A DNA stretch of 64,000 nt, taken from assembly GCA_944474755.1 (NCBI GenBank), contig OX104112.1, positions 89,727,756-89,791,755 of the forward strand. The letters run 5' to 3'. The translations under genes and the position numbers were made by a program. Positions 1 to 12,025 of the stretch are shown here, piece by piece; position 1 is the stretch's first letter; each line of letters starts with the position of its first letter. The notes below the pieces were generated by a model. It saw nothing but the letters and a program-made list of their open reading frames with translations, made no database searches and was not told where the DNA came from. The DNA comes from Limnoperna fortunei. Lineage: Eukaryota; Mollusca; Bivalvia; Mytilida; Modiolidae.

Positions 1-136
1 GCTGTTCCAATTACAAAACTGTAACTCCCACAAAAGCTATTGCGTATGACGTATAAATCTTATAAATAGCGATACGTGCTATCACGCGCTATCATTATCC
101 GTTGCAATTTAATGTGTGTTACATTGACGGAACAGC
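1..136. repeat. short inverted-repeat-bounded segment
   Basis: The window opens with GCTGTTCC and the exact reverse complement GGAACAGC lies at 129-136. This would fit a small TIR element, but the left flank is outside the window, so neither a longer TIR nor a target duplication can be checked. Confidence 0.3.
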
Positions 137-201
137 CAGTTTATGGCGGAAATGATGTTTTCTATAGGTACGAAAAGATTATAAATGTATCGTATTAGAA
201 T

Positions 202-363
202 AGAAATAATTCACGAATTCTGTGGTTTATCATTGTTTTACAACGGGATGACCATTTATGTCGTTATTTTATCCCTCGCTATCGCTCGTGATAAAATAAT
301 ACAACATAAAAGGTCACCCCGTTGTAAAACAATGATAAACCACAGCCTGCGTGAATTATTTCT
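202..363. repeat. hairpin MITE-like palindrome
   Basis: Two arms of about 60 bp are near-perfect reverse complements around a short loop near 270-300. The left arm starts AGAAATAATTCACG and contains TGTGGTTTATCATTG; the right arm mirrors both. There is no coding content. It lies in the DPAGT1 intron or 3' portion and looks like a non-autonomous foldback element. Confidence 0.7.
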
Positions 364-995
364 TAATTATAATCCATGTTTGTGGGGTCCCAATGGGGCA
401 TTCATAGTTGTTAATTAGTGTGTTACAGAAACAAAAGATACATGCATCTAACTTTGAATTTCCATTAAACTGGTTTGCTCGTTTCTTGTTGAGGTTCTAC
501 AAACTTTAAGAAATTTATTTATCTTAAACATGGCATTGGTTTTTATGGGTGTAGAAAGCTTGAACATCTGGACCAAACCCCAATCTTAGGCTGAAAACTA
601 GCAATATTGTTAATTAAGGTCTGGGTTGTACACATCGTTCCAAAAGTCAGACTCCCCAGCAAAGTCTTTGATGTTAACAGTTACCAAATTCAGCAAATTC
701 TTGGGCTATAATCTGTTTAACCCTTTCCCTAATTGCTAGTACTTTATTACAATTTTTACAACAAAAGAACATAATTTAAGAACAGATTAATGTTTCCAGA
801 AATAAATACTGATACTATTAAACTGTTTATATACCCTACAAATTGTACTGTTTTAAATTTATGACTATCAATTTTTACATGAGGTCAGACAATGTAAAGT
901 TGAAAAAGATTCTTCATTCATTTGTATTTTCATGTATGCTAGAAAGTTCTTTATAAATAATGTTTTCAATGATGTATACATGTTCATGTTTTTAC

Positions 996-3900
996 CTAAA
1001 TTGACATCATGTCCAAGGTACAGTCTTAGAGGTTTTGGAACAACAATCGTAGTTGATCCAATATTTACAAAGTACACCATAAGTAGAGGGAGTGATGCCA
1101 TTGTTGGCAGAAGAAGCTTGTGTCTCCATTTAAGGTCCAGTACATCATCAGCAAATCCCAGGAAAATCATACAGCATATAGACAATAGTGCAGCTATATA
1201 TTCAATGTACTGCAATAAAAAAAACAACAAAAATTATGCAAAAATGGAAAAAGGAGCATCCATGGCCAAGTGGATGTAGCCAGTCAACTACTATTGATGA
1301 TGTGTCTGTCAACACATAGATTGCAAGTTCACTTCTTACTTCGGGTAGGGAGTGCTTGACATCAAATACCAATTTTACTACATGGTTAAAGGTTTTCATC
1401 TGGTACTCCTGCGTACACTCCAAATAAAACTGGACACAGAAAGTGGTGTTAAACCCCAATCAAACAAACAAACAAAACACACAAGCTAAATAATATAACT
1501 ACTGATAATTTCAGATACACTAAAAACTTTATTACACAAACTTTGCACATACATGTATCAATGGTCATAACTTACAACAACACAAATTACTGGTACCCAT
1601 GAAACACAACTCAGCATAAAATTAAATTAAGAAATAATAATGGGGCATGAATATATACAGATTACACCACTGGTTAGCCCCTTATGCCAGCATCAAATTA
1701 TAAGTAATAACATGCAATTTAATAATTTACATATTTTGATAGGCTGCAAAACATGCATCCAAAATAAAGTCTACTATGTACATAGTTGTTTCAATTAAAC
1801 TTAAAATTGATATAATCATTTACTAAATAAAAGGAAGCAAATATTTACTTACTTCATGGTGAGGAAATGTTTTGTAATTTTCTGTGTAGTAAAGATGTTT
1901 ATAAAATGGTACTGGTATAAACAAAAACATGATAATTAGGAAAATCGCTCCACATATGACACCAAGGGCTTCTGGTCTGTAAAACAAAAGAGTATGCATG
2001 AAAGACATGTGACATGCAGTTAATATTACATGTAATAATAACTAATTACTGCACAATATGAAGTATGCTTAGATAGCAAAAATACACATGCATAGTATAT
2101 GACCCCATGTTTACAGAACTGAAATGTACAGATACTTGCATAGTTACTAGTAGATAGAAAAATAGATGCTATATCTGGTGCTGTTTTTTTTTTCAATAAT
2201 TAATGGAAAGGTATGTACTGTTTGATGTTATTGCTGACCATGACCATAAATAATATAATGTAATGGACAAAAGAAAAAAATTAATCTGATTGTGTTATGG
2301 TTTCATACAAGAGGAAAAACCCTTTTTAAACAACAAATATAGAAGAAAAAAGTAGTCCAACTTCAATCGCTCGAACTCAAAGGGGCAGACGAAAAAGGTT
2401 TGAGAAACCTGGGTTCTGATTTCTAGAAATGATTCATGATCCACCGGAATCGATATCCAATTGTATATGTCAATTAATTTTCTGTCAGGTTGGATTAATC
2501 AAATTGTGTTTCTGCATTGTATTGAATATATAAATCTTGTTTTTTCATTTGTTTTAGATATCTTCACTATTTTTTTCTTGTTTAAGTATTGATAAGGTTG
2601 TATTACATAATTTTGTTAATTAACTCGATTCGGAATTTATAGCATTTTCTTAGCATATACATGTATTGTAGTTAATTAAAATGTATTTCAACAATTTAAC
2701 GACAAAGGCGAACATAAAATACAAATTGATGACAATTTAATTATATAGCTTTGATTTTCACACCTTTTACGACCAAATAATCATATTTTTAGTTCGAGTT
2801 TTCAAGAAATCAAATCATTTTAACATTAATTATTTAAGAAAGTTCAGTACTTTTATAGGTGTTAGAGAAATCCCAGGTGTTTGAGTGATTTCACAACTGA
2901 AATCTATCTATCAAGGCCTCATTCTATCGTTTGGTTGCCAGTGACAAGCCACTTTTCCCTACTCTTTCAGTGTGGTGACCTCATCAGTTTAGGTGTCCAT
3001 GAGACTGCATGATTAGTTTTGCATAACTGGAACATTCTAGACATGAATAGAGTAAAACCACACAGTGTTCAAGACATGTTTTACCTATGCCAATTTCAGA
3101 GGCAGTGCAGACAGAAAAATGATGTACTAAGATGTCTTCCAACATATTACAGTTGTATCAGTGCTTTTTGAGGGTTTTTTTCCAAGCCCGGAAACGCCGA
3201 CAATTGGATAAACTATTCTCTGTCCGGAACTAGTCCATAACCACATGGTTATTGATGTGTGTCAGAACATCTGGAACATGTCCATGACCTGAAACATGCA
3301 GCCCCCATGTGTCGGCCTATGTGGCAGTACACTTGAATTGACAACTTTTCAATGTTGCCTGTACAGTAATGTCTATTTATGAGGTTAATTAGATGAAAAT
3401 TGGCATAGACAAACAATACAAAATCTTTACTTCAATATCATAGTCTTCTAGTCTTTGAGTGATGAAAGCATACTGTTTTTTTTAAACCGTAAGTAAAAGG
3501 GGAGATAAATCATGCAAAACTGGAAATAAGTCAATTGACCCATTTCCAGTTTTACAGAATTTATCTCCCTTTTTACTACAAGTTAAAAAAAAGTATGGCT
3601 ATCATCACTAAAAGACAATGATAATGAAAGAAACATTTTGCATTGTTTTTGTATTGTTTGTCTATGCCAATTAAATTATCATCTCATTAGTAGATGTTTC
3701 TATAGCCATAGGCAACAGGTGAGTTTGAATATTGGAACATGGATATGTCACTGGTAAGATTGTTTAATCAAGCCATAAAACAGCTGGGGTTCTACCTTAT
3801 ATTAGCATCGGGGGACGGACGAAATCCCCCCGGACAAAATCCCTTCCATTTTATTTAGCATAGGCAGACAAAATCCCTCTCATTAAATTTACAAGGCGGA

Positions 3901-6900
3901 CAAAATCCCCCCTGTAAAATTTTCAAGGCGGACAAAATCCCTCCCGAGTCTTATTATGGTAATATCGATAAGTATTGTGCATCTTCTTTAATAGTTTTTT
4001 ACGTGGCACTTGAAATGGTGAATGAGGCAAATTAAGATTAAAACATGGTGGGTTTTTTTCACTTAGACACATCAAGTCGATTTGTTTGTATTGTTTGGTA
4101 CGACATGTGTTAATAAAGAAACCGCGCCATTTGATCTCATTCATTATTATTTACAAAACAAACAATTCAATTGATTGATTGAACTAAATTATACCATTAT
4201 TTTACTAAATTATAACTTATTTATAAAAGCCATACCCGTTTCAATTTTCTACAAGATATACAGAATGTTTTGCTCAAGTAAGCGACATTCATTTGATCAC
4301 AAACATACTACATGTAATTAACAAGTCACCAATAAAGCACTGCAATTGAGTCAAACAATCATTATTATTAAGTAATTAAAAATCTGGGTTTTTTTATAGT
4401 AAAATATCTGGTCATTTTTTTAAGGTTTATATGTATATGTACGAGACTGTACTGATTTTGAACATTTAAAAAAATCAGATTCGGGTGGTACATGTATTTT
4501 GTCCGCCTTGAAAATTTTACAAGGGGGATTTGATCCGCCTTATAAATTTAATGAGGGGGATTTTGTCCGCCTATGCTAAATTACACGGAAGGGATTTTGT
4601 CCAGGGGGCATCAGATAAATGGGGTTATAAACATCGGTTAATTAATTAACAATCATGTTTACATAGTAGGGAGTTTTAATAACATCCTTACTCAGATTTT
4701 GACACCTGTCATTAACATAAAGCGTTAAAATTTATTAAAGACAATTTTCCATTTCAAAAGTTTTCAACAGTTTTTTTTACCGGAAGTGGACATTTGGTAG
4801 CATTTTGTAAATTGGAAAGTCATCAATTACAGTGATGAAAAGGTCTTTACATCCATTTCATTGACAGATGAAAATTTTGTTGAAATATATACCAGTATAT
4901 TATAATTTAGGAATCATTTGCTTGAAGAAATAAATGCATGATATTTTTACAGCACACTTTAATTTTATATTCATTGTTTTATTTTGCTAAATTATGGAAA
5001 CATGCCAAAATTGTAGAATGTGACATTAGCCTACAGACGTGACATGTTTTTTATATTGCCCACTATATACCATGGTCGTGGTTTTTTCATTAAGAAATTC
5101 ACCACCATACGCCACGGTGGTATTCTGCGGTACATCGTGTTATGTCCACTACATATCGTGACCCACCGTGTTGACCATGGTGGATTTTCAATTTCCTTTC
5201 ATGCTTACACAGTGAAAAAATTAAAATGTTGCGATTTAATTTAGATATTTGTGTTAAAATATGCCGTTTTAATACGTTTGTTTGACAACAAAATTAATCT
5301 GCTTTCTGTTTATCTATTCATTATACAGAATACCTTAAAGTTTATTGTCACTGATTTGATTGACAATTATTCCATTAACGTGTTCTAAAAGGTTAGAACA
5401 CCGCATTTTGCCGTTAAAATTGTCGAAATCTTTGCTATTCTATCGTCAAAATTTCAATGTCAGCGCCTCTGATTAATGTTCCAACCGTTTGAACTTTTAC
5501 CGGATGTAAATTGTGTCACACCTTAAATCGATCGATTATCTAAGTATTGTCCAGTCATCATTTTTTCAAGCACGTGCTTTCAAACATTTCAATAAACTGG
5601 TGTATTGTATAATTTTATAATTCACAGGTGAACACGCGGCTTCACATTTTTAACGGTAAAGAAATAAGCACATTACACAATAAATACGAGACTTGTAAAG
5701 AAATACACAATAAATGCGACACTTGTAAAGAAATACACAATAAATGCGACACTTGTAAAGAAATTCGTTTTTAAAACGTCAAAATCAATATACGACTTAA
5801 AATGCTACATTTTCACATTTTCTGAATTATTACTTAATATAAATGTCGCAGAATATATTGTTCCACTAATGATTTTATATACTCGATTCGTCGGTGTTGA
5901 ACCACATGTGTTACAAAAATACAATCCTGATATAGAAACAACCATAATAGTCGTTTCAGTGTTAAAAGCCTGACACATCATCAACTTTTGTTGTAGAAAA
6001 GAAAAAGCCTGACACATCATCAACTTTTGTTGTAGAAAAGACTTAAGTAGCATCCTTATAATTTCTATAATGTTACGACAAGACCCTATGTCCGCAAACA
6101 GACATTCGTATCGGCGGGCAAAAAAAAAACCAACAACAACAAAAAAAAAGAACAAAAGAAAACAAACTTACATACTGTTGAATAAATTCAGGCAATTATT
6201 TTATATTGATATGAGTGTGGACAAATCAGTTCTTTCGTCTTCAAAAATAATTTTATTCCGATTTGTTTTGTTCATGTTATAACAGACTTAAGTAACTATG
6301 CATATTTTATTGTTTGATCAATGTACCACAATACAACAAAATATTAAGAATAAGTATTTGTATTTAGAGAACTAAGGCAAGTCTAAAAGGGGTCTGATCT
6401 CGAGAATATTTATCCCAATAAATACTATGTCATGCAAAAACACCGAAACTGTGAGTTAATTTTTACGAGAACTTTATACAAATAACATGTCTGCCTCCAT
6501 TTGAAAAATTGTCAGTTTTGTATATTTAGCTCAGAAGCACATCACTACTTTTTTTATATAAACCTGTTATATTAATTGTTATAGTTTAAAACACCATTGT
6601 CCAAAGTAAATGTGTATTTAGAATTGTGCGTACGTAAGACTTCATTCAACCTTGTGAAACAGGCGCCTGTGCCATATCTAGTTAAACTATATTTTATGTG
6701 GCGATTCTCGTTTATAAACTTTTCACATATTATTATTCTTGCTGCATGTTGGCTTCAATTTAGTAATTTATTTGTTGTATCCCATCCTGTTAACGAATTT
6801 TATATAACTATACGTGATGTAAACTTTTGTCCGCGTTTGTTCAAACAACTCTGGTTTTAAATACCAAATAAAGAAAAAGATCGCCGCTCGACTGCCCGTT

Positions 6901-9166
6901 TTCTGTCGAAAAGGATTTATAATTGATTAAAGAGAGTTCGCGTACAACTTCAGGACAATTCGTTATACGTTGTAATACACAAAAACGTAATGTGACAATT
7001 CAAATCCGGATAATTTACCGAACTTGTTCAGGGTAATATTTAATGCACAGGGGTCACCACACTCTAAAAAAGTAGGGAGAAGTGACTTCTCCCTGGCAGC
7101 CAAACAGGGAGAAGTCAGGCCCTGATAGGGAGACTTCAGGAGACACTAGGGAGAAGTCAGGTGGACCGTAAAAATAAATAATTTCGCAGTAGTTACATAC
7201 ATTTTTCATTATTTACATTAATTTCCAGGATTATTTCTCTTGTGTTTTTAAACCATAACACACTTAGATTCAAAAAAGATTTTTTTATCTTTCTTTTTCA
7301 TTATTATTCATGGTATGCAATATCAAACAGCACATAACCTTTATCATTAATCAAAGTTGTACTGTTCCAAATTGCTTCATGGGACACCCATCTACAGAGC
7401 TTGTCATGATGTCAATAATTACTATACATCTTTATTCTTTCAAGTGAAGCTCAAATACTTATCAAAGAAAATTGTTAAAGTACAATACTCTTTGAAAGAA
7501 CTGAAGTTTGAAACCTATCAAAAATATTACGATTTTTCATTATGGGCCATTGTACATTACTTTTCTTCGTTGGTAACTTCCGGTAATTAGTCACATCCGG
7601 TAAATAAACAAATGGCGCGTAATACATTTGAAAGACGTAAATAGTTTGAAAATATGTTAAATACGCATATTGTTTGCCGTATTTTATTGGAATTACACAT
7701 TTACTGATAAATTGGTAGTCAGGGTGAAGTATTTGGACCAGATTTACAAGTATCTTATGTGAACCATCGGGCGACTTGAGGGAAATGACAGGGCGACTTC
7801 GACTTCGCTTTTGAGGCGATATAGGGCGACTTCAGGTCCTAGTAGGGAGACTTTGTCGCCACTTCGCCCAGTGTGGTGAGCCCTGATGCATAACACATGC
7901 ATCCGGTTGAACAAATATTCGATCTTCAAGTCTACCGGCACATTAAATCATTACTGATTATCAACAAATAAAATGCATGTACAAATTATTCTTAAGCACT
8001 GTTTTAAAATGTTCTCTTTTCATTCGGGTAACGATGTTTAAACCCGCAATCAATTAAATGACGTTTATGTTGTCATGTACCACCGCGGAGATATCGTGGC
8101 CGGACCCCTGTGGCGACATGCCATGGTAGACTGAACTCCCTCATATGCATCCACCGTGGAAGATTACCTGAGAAGATTCTTAACCACGATAGTAGGCGTG
8201 GATATACCATGGTGGGTGATAGAGAAAAGGATTAACTTCCATGGTGGGTTAGTGTTTTTTATAAAAAACATGTTGTCCCCTCTGTATACTAAATGCCAAC
8301 TCCCCTTGGAAAAATTGGTTTGCTCTCATTTTTTCATTATTCTATATTTTACCTTTTTATAACGAAAATTCAGTAGAAAAAATGTAGATAGGATAACCTG
8401 TCCATGTTTTATAATACCAGTATGCCTCTGTTGTTAAGTTGTTAAAATCGTCCTTGACTTTTGCTACAGGAATTTTACATAATAAGTCAGCCATTTTTGT
8501 TTCTAAAGGGACCTAAACGATGTTTACAAATGTTTGTATGCTTTTGTGACGTTCAATTGTATTCAGCAAACCACGAGACTTTTCCCGCCTTAACTGCAGA
8601 TGACATCACCTAAAGGATTTCGAGTAGACAACAATCGATTGTTCCTAAAGTACACTTCTGTTCTAATTAAGGCTAAATTTTAGTGTGGAAAATCGCTCTT
8701 TCGACATTTAAAAACTACAATATTTCAAAATGCTGAACATCTCGCAGAAATAATTATTGATTTCAAAAAGTACCCTTCTTGATCTACAAAAGGAGCATTA
8801 GCTGAACCATATGCGGTAAGTAGAATTCATTTTTCGTGCAAAAAAACAGACGCTTATAGTATAGGCATCGTCCATACCATACTCATAGTGAACCATGTTT
8901 TACCAGATATATGTTTATTACGTGCTAGAACACAGACATGCCTCTTGTTATACATGTTTATGCATTAATTAATACTTTTATGGGAATATAGTCATAAAAT
9001 ATGCATACACTTTCAATTTCGATGTTTTACTCAGATCTATTCCAAACATGTTTGCCTTAATAAACATCTCTCCAAAGGGTGGAATAACTTTGTAACATAG
9101 CAAAAAACCGATAAATGAAAGCACTGCATTCACCGAAAGGTTAAAATGAAAATCTTTCCACTCCAT
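996..9166 (-). CDS. DPAGT1: DPAGT1: UDP-GlcNAc--dolichyl-phosphate GlcNAc-1-phosphotransferase, exons 1-3 (partial)
   Basis: Seen: three minus-strand exons, 9009-9166 (ATG at 9164-9166), 1853-1976 and 996-1209. Their phases agree (2, 0, 1) and all junctions are GT/AG. They encode about 165 residues; the gene continues past the left edge. Exon 1 gives an N-terminal membrane segment and a DLSKTS motif. Exon 2 gives [19 protein letters not shown], a second membrane segment. Exon 3 contains [20 protein letters not shown]. The paired aspartates fall at residues 115-116, the same positions as in human DPAGT1. Known: this ER-membrane enzyme transfers GlcNAc-1-phosphate from UDP-GlcNAc to dolichyl phosphate, the first committed step of N-glycosylation, and is inhibited by tunicamycin. 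Intron 1 is about 7 kb and filled with TIR elements; intron 2 is 643 bp. Identity is secure; missing exons and UTRs cannot be judged. Confidence 0.95.
1280..1478 (+). repeat. tRNA-derived SINE, 5'-truncated copy
   Basis: The sequence follows the body of the SINE family seen complete at 38077-38329. It starts near the end of the tRNA-like head (CTACTATTGATGATGTGTCTG) and ends in the family tail, GGTGTTAAACCCCAATC followed by AAACAAAC repeats. It lies in DPAGT1 intron 2, in the plus orientation. Confidence 0.55.
3398..3671. repeat. long hairpin MITE
   Basis: ATTGGCATAGACAAACAATAC on the left is mirrored by GTATTGTTTGTCTATGCCAAT on the right. The pairing continues inward through GTGATGA...AGCATACT and AGGGGAGATAAAT to a core of CCAGTTTTGCATG / CAGTTTTACAG. 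It is nearly one continuous imperfect hairpin of about 275 bp with no ORF, within DPAGT1 intron 1. Confidence 0.65.
3808..4611. repeat. foldback TIR element with iterated GGCGGACAAAATCCC motif
   Basis: Inverted arms of about 140 bp lie at 3808-3950 and 4478-4611. Each arm carries four spaced copies of a GGCGGACAAAATCCC-type motif, separated by conserved spacers such as ATTTAGCATAGG and AAATTTTCAAGG. The roughly 530-bp interior has no recognisable coding capacity. The arrangement suggests a non-autonomous DNA element with repeated, possibly transposase-binding, sites in its ends. The superfamily was not determined. Confidence 0.6.
5020..5195. repeat. CCACCRTGG palindrome-rich repeat, copy 1
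   Basis: The segment holds several short palindromes of the type ACCATGGT, CCACGGTGG and CCATGGTGG, spaced 30-60 bp apart. The same vocabulary recurs at 8065-8255. No function can be assigned; both are probably fragments of one dispersed repeat in DPAGT1 intron 1. Confidence 0.35.
5665..5768. repeat. 31-bp tandem repeat, about 3 copies
   Basis: The unit ACACAATAAATGCGACACTTG plus TAAAGAAAT is repeated about three times. The last two copies are identical and the first is diverged (ACGAGACTTG). Confidence 0.7.
5967..6042. repeat. 38-bp tandem duplication
   Basis: The segment beginning AAAAGCCTGACACATCATC and ending TTGTAGAAAAG occurs twice head to tail without visible change, consistent with a recent local duplication. 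It makes a repeated peptide in a spurious minus-strand reading frame. Confidence 0.75.
7048..7885. mobile_element. non-autonomous DNA transposon with CAGGGGTCACCACACT ends
   Basis: The left end CAGGGGTCACCACACT matches the right end CAGGGCTCACCACACT (reverse complement) at 15 of 16 positions. The element is flanked on both sides by ATGCA (7043-7047 and 7886-7890), a candidate 5-bp target duplication. Subterminal regions carry repeated AGGGAGAAGTC / GGGCGACTTC motifs on both sides. There is no transposase frame in the 838-bp body. CAGGG ends recall hAT elements, but those duplicate 8 bp, so the superfamily is left open. Confidence 0.65.
8065..8255. repeat. CCACCRTGG palindrome-rich repeat, copy 2
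   Basis: Contains ACCACCGCGG, GCCATGGTAG, CCACCGTGG, ACCATGGTGGG and CCATGGTGGG at short spacing, matching the motif content of 5020-5195. It is non-coding and lies in DPAGT1 intron 1. Confidence 0.35.
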
Positions 9167-9614
9167 TTTGAAATTTATAGATAATTTCTGATGAAACTTC
9201 TGCCGGCGATTTACGTGGCCACCATGACAGTTATTATAATTTACAGATCAAGTCTGGACTGACTTCCGGAAAATATGTTCTTATGATGGCCTTTTCTACG
9301 ATTCTTATTTAAAAAATTCTCTGTATGAATTATAACCTTAAAATCTCTACCCATCCTAAAATAAGTAGCTGTTGCCCCAAAAGAAATATATGAACATAGC
9401 TATACAATCATATAAAACCTGTATACATATATTTTTGTTACTTCTTAATTAGTATAAACTGTCCCTGTTCCTAGTGAGGTTGCAGTGTTGCTACTGTTAA
9501 TTTACTTGTATTTATTAAATAGTTTATCTTTCTTGTAATGATGACAATCTTGATGAATTATTTATTAATATTATTATTATCATGTAACTAATAATAAATA
9601 TATTTTAAGGGACA
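9167..9614. promoter_or_regulatory. upstream region of DPAGT1
   Basis: This stretch lies directly 5' of the DPAGT1 start codon (minus strand) and should contain its 5' UTR and promoter. I see no clear TATA box or CpG-rich segment, and the position of the transcription start cannot be read from sequence. Called only from location. Confidence 0.35.
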
Positions 9615-9894
9615 GACCATTTAACTTGAAGGTGGGGGGGCCTTGGTTTTTTTGTTTTGGTCAGAAAATTTGTTTCCACGCAGAGCGCAGAAAAAAGATG
9701 TATTTTTTTAGGTGTCACGACAGAATATATTTTTTCATTATTAACATTATTTTATATAGCAGAAATCCTTCTTCAGAATATTTTTTTTCTTGCCCTCTGC
9801 TTCAAAAATATTTTTTTCATCAAAAGTCATTTTCAAATATATTTTTTTAGGAAAAAACCAAGCCCCCCCCCTCCCCCCTGCAAGTTAAATGGTC
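9615..9894. repeat. small TIR element (GACCATTTAACTTG ends)
   Basis: The left end GACCATTTAACTTGAAGG and the right end (reverse complement GACCATTTAACTTGCAGG) match, followed on both sides by a G-run and CTTGGTTTTTT. The 280-bp body has repeated AAATATATTTTTTT blocks and no real ORF. It is a MITE-like element. Confidence 0.65.
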
Positions 9895-10437
9895 AATCAT
9901 TTAAAAATTTCAGGTGTTTTAAATTGCCATACAATGCACAGTAGTGGTTTATGCATAACAATAAAGTAGAGTCGCCTATAGTTTTTTCTATAGTACAATG
10001 CTACAGAATATTTAAACTAGTTGTAAAGAGGATATATAAAATTTCAGAAATTATTATGTTTTTAATTCAATTGTTGTCTCTATTTTACATACTGAATAGC
10101 TGATGAAATTTTGGTTTAGTATGATAATCTATGTTGGCATATGGTTCAGACACACCTCCTCAATGACAGTTTAATGACCATTGTAATAGCTTATCATATG
10201 AATAAGAATACTAATGTTAGCATGCATGTGTAGCCAGTTTGATATTATTTATGCTTTTACTTTGGTTGATATAATTGGTTTTGTGAATATAATTAGAAAG
10301 TAGAGCTTGGTGTGTTTGTTATATTTTATTCAATAACTTTGGATCTCAGACACTAAAAGTAATTTTTGGATATAAAACAATAATATAAAATGAAATATTA
10401 AATGTGCTTTTGAATAAAAAAAATGTAAAATTTACAG

Positions 10438-10607
10438 AATGATGCAAAGTGATTACAATATAGACAACCCAGACATTTGGTTGAGCAAAACTGAAGTTTT
10501 ATATGCCAGCAACATTCCAGCCCCCACATCAGACAAATATCTGAATGGAGCTAAAATCTACACCAGAAGTGTCTTCTATGTGACCACTACTGCACCAGCA
10601 ACAGTAG
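10438..10607 (+). CDS. candidate exon of an unidentified plus-strand gene
   Basis: A 170-nt open segment is bounded by a good acceptor (AAATTTACAG) and donor (AG|GTGAGC). It begins one base before ATG ATG and encodes 56 residues with ordinary composition, including WLSKTEVLYASNIPAPTSDK, then one leftover base. The AT-rich surroundings and low-complexity flanks make the sudden protein-like composition stand out. I do not recognise the family, and no further plus-strand exons were found between here and 14 kb, so it could be an initial exon of a gene with a long intron, a relic, or chance. Frame and splice sites are seen; gene status is inference. Confidence 0.4.
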
Positions 10608-10779
10608 GTGAGCTAAACTGCGAACAAGATTATAGCCATCACATCTGACAAAAATATGAAGACATTGTTAGGAAAATAGCAACACAGGAAATGTGGTAAG
10701 GGTGATCAAAACTGTATTTTTAAATGCCAACAATGTTTCAGGCACTTCTGACAAGCATGCAAAGACATTAAATGAAGAT

Positions 10780-11150
10780 AACAGCTACACCAGAAATTTG
10801 GTTCGGTTGAGCTACACCATAAATGCAGTAGGAGTTTAGTTACCCCAGAAATAGGGTCTGATTGAGCTACAGAAATGTTGTATCTTTGATCTTCACAAGA
10901 AATGTGGTATCAGTGAGCAACACAAGAAATGTGGTCTCAATGAGCTATATAAGAAATGCGGTTTGAGTGAACCACACTAGAATTAGCCTTGCCTAAGCTA
11001 CACCAGAAATGCGAAATGATTGAACTACACCAGAAATGTGGTCTGATTAAACTACATCAGAAATGTGGTCTGAATGAGCTATATATGAAATGTGGTTTGA
11101 GTAAATTACATGTACATTAGAAATGTGGAATAGGAGATACACTAGAAATT
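10780..11150. repeat. degenerate 27-28 bp minisatellite
   Basis: About a dozen imperfect copies of a unit like GAGCTACACCAGAAATGTGG followed by TCTGATT lie head to tail. Copies vary in the segment after GAAATG. The array begins about 170 bp downstream of the candidate exon donor at 10607. Confidence 0.7.
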
Positions 11151-11324
11151 TCTTTGAGAGTTTGTGGTACAAGTGCAGCTACAATAATGTAGATCCTAGC
11201 TTTGACATTTTTTAAAATAAACAGCTGAACCATGATCACATGATATGCCTCTCTAAAGAAAAGGACAAGATCTATACACTGCACAGATGCATAATTCTAT
11301 CTGCACTAATGAGACATAATCACA

Positions 11325-12025
11325 ATTATGAATATTAATAATGCCCCGAAATTTCAAGAAAATAGATGAAAGCTTTTTGAGTTAAAAGTGAAAACTAAAC
11401 AAAATAGCCCCTGTTTTACAAACGAAGTCCCATAATCAATAAATAAAATTGTAAGTTTACTAAAAATGAAAAGTAGCTTGAATCTATCAAAATAAACAAT
11501 TCCCCAAACTTTTAAGAAAAAGCAGGAAAGCATTCGAGAGTTCAGAATTTTACCAAAAACTAAAGGAAGCTCACATTTATGAAATAATCAATTCTTCAAA
11601 CTTTCTTGAAAATTCATGAAAGTGGTTTTTTTCCATTTATAGTCTGAAATATACCCAGTTTTTCATGAATAAAGTCCCATAACTATAAAGATAAATTAGA
11701 AACTTACCAAAAACGACGGGAAGCTCAAATCTATCATAATAATCAATCTAACAAACTTTCAAGTAAATTCATGAAAGAATTTTTGAGTTAATATTCTGAA
11801 AATAAAAAAAAAATTTCAATAACAAAGTCCCATAACTCTACAACGATAAATCAGAAATTTACCAAAAGAGTATACAGACCATGAGGCTAACTTAATTAAC
11901 AACTGTGTGCAATTTGAAGAAAATCTGTGAAGGCATTCTCAAGATACAGTGCAACATGTGCAGGACAAACGGATGGAGGGACATTTGTATACCATAATAT
12001 GTTCATCATAGACGGGCATAAAAAA
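11325..12025. repeat. degenerate ~165-bp tandem repeat (pearl-like relic)
   Basis: Blocks containing AAAGTCCCATAA, TTACCAAAAA and CAAACTTTCAAG recur at roughly 165-bp spacing four or more times. The array ends in a GGACAAACGGATGGAGGGAC segment, reminiscent of the ACGGACGGACGGA close of the better preserved element at 35811-36714. It is old and non-coding. Confidence 0.45.

Noticed and set aside
2341..2890. CTTCAATCGCTCGAACTC / TAGTTCGAGTTTTC motifs resembling the pogo-like element ends
   Set aside because: Possibly an old relative of 26569-27471, but the ends are too diverged to set boundaries.
5805..6155. 116-codon minus-strand open frame with a repeated peptide
   Set aside because: The repeat comes from the 38-bp tandem duplication; the rest is low complexity with no protein-like pattern.
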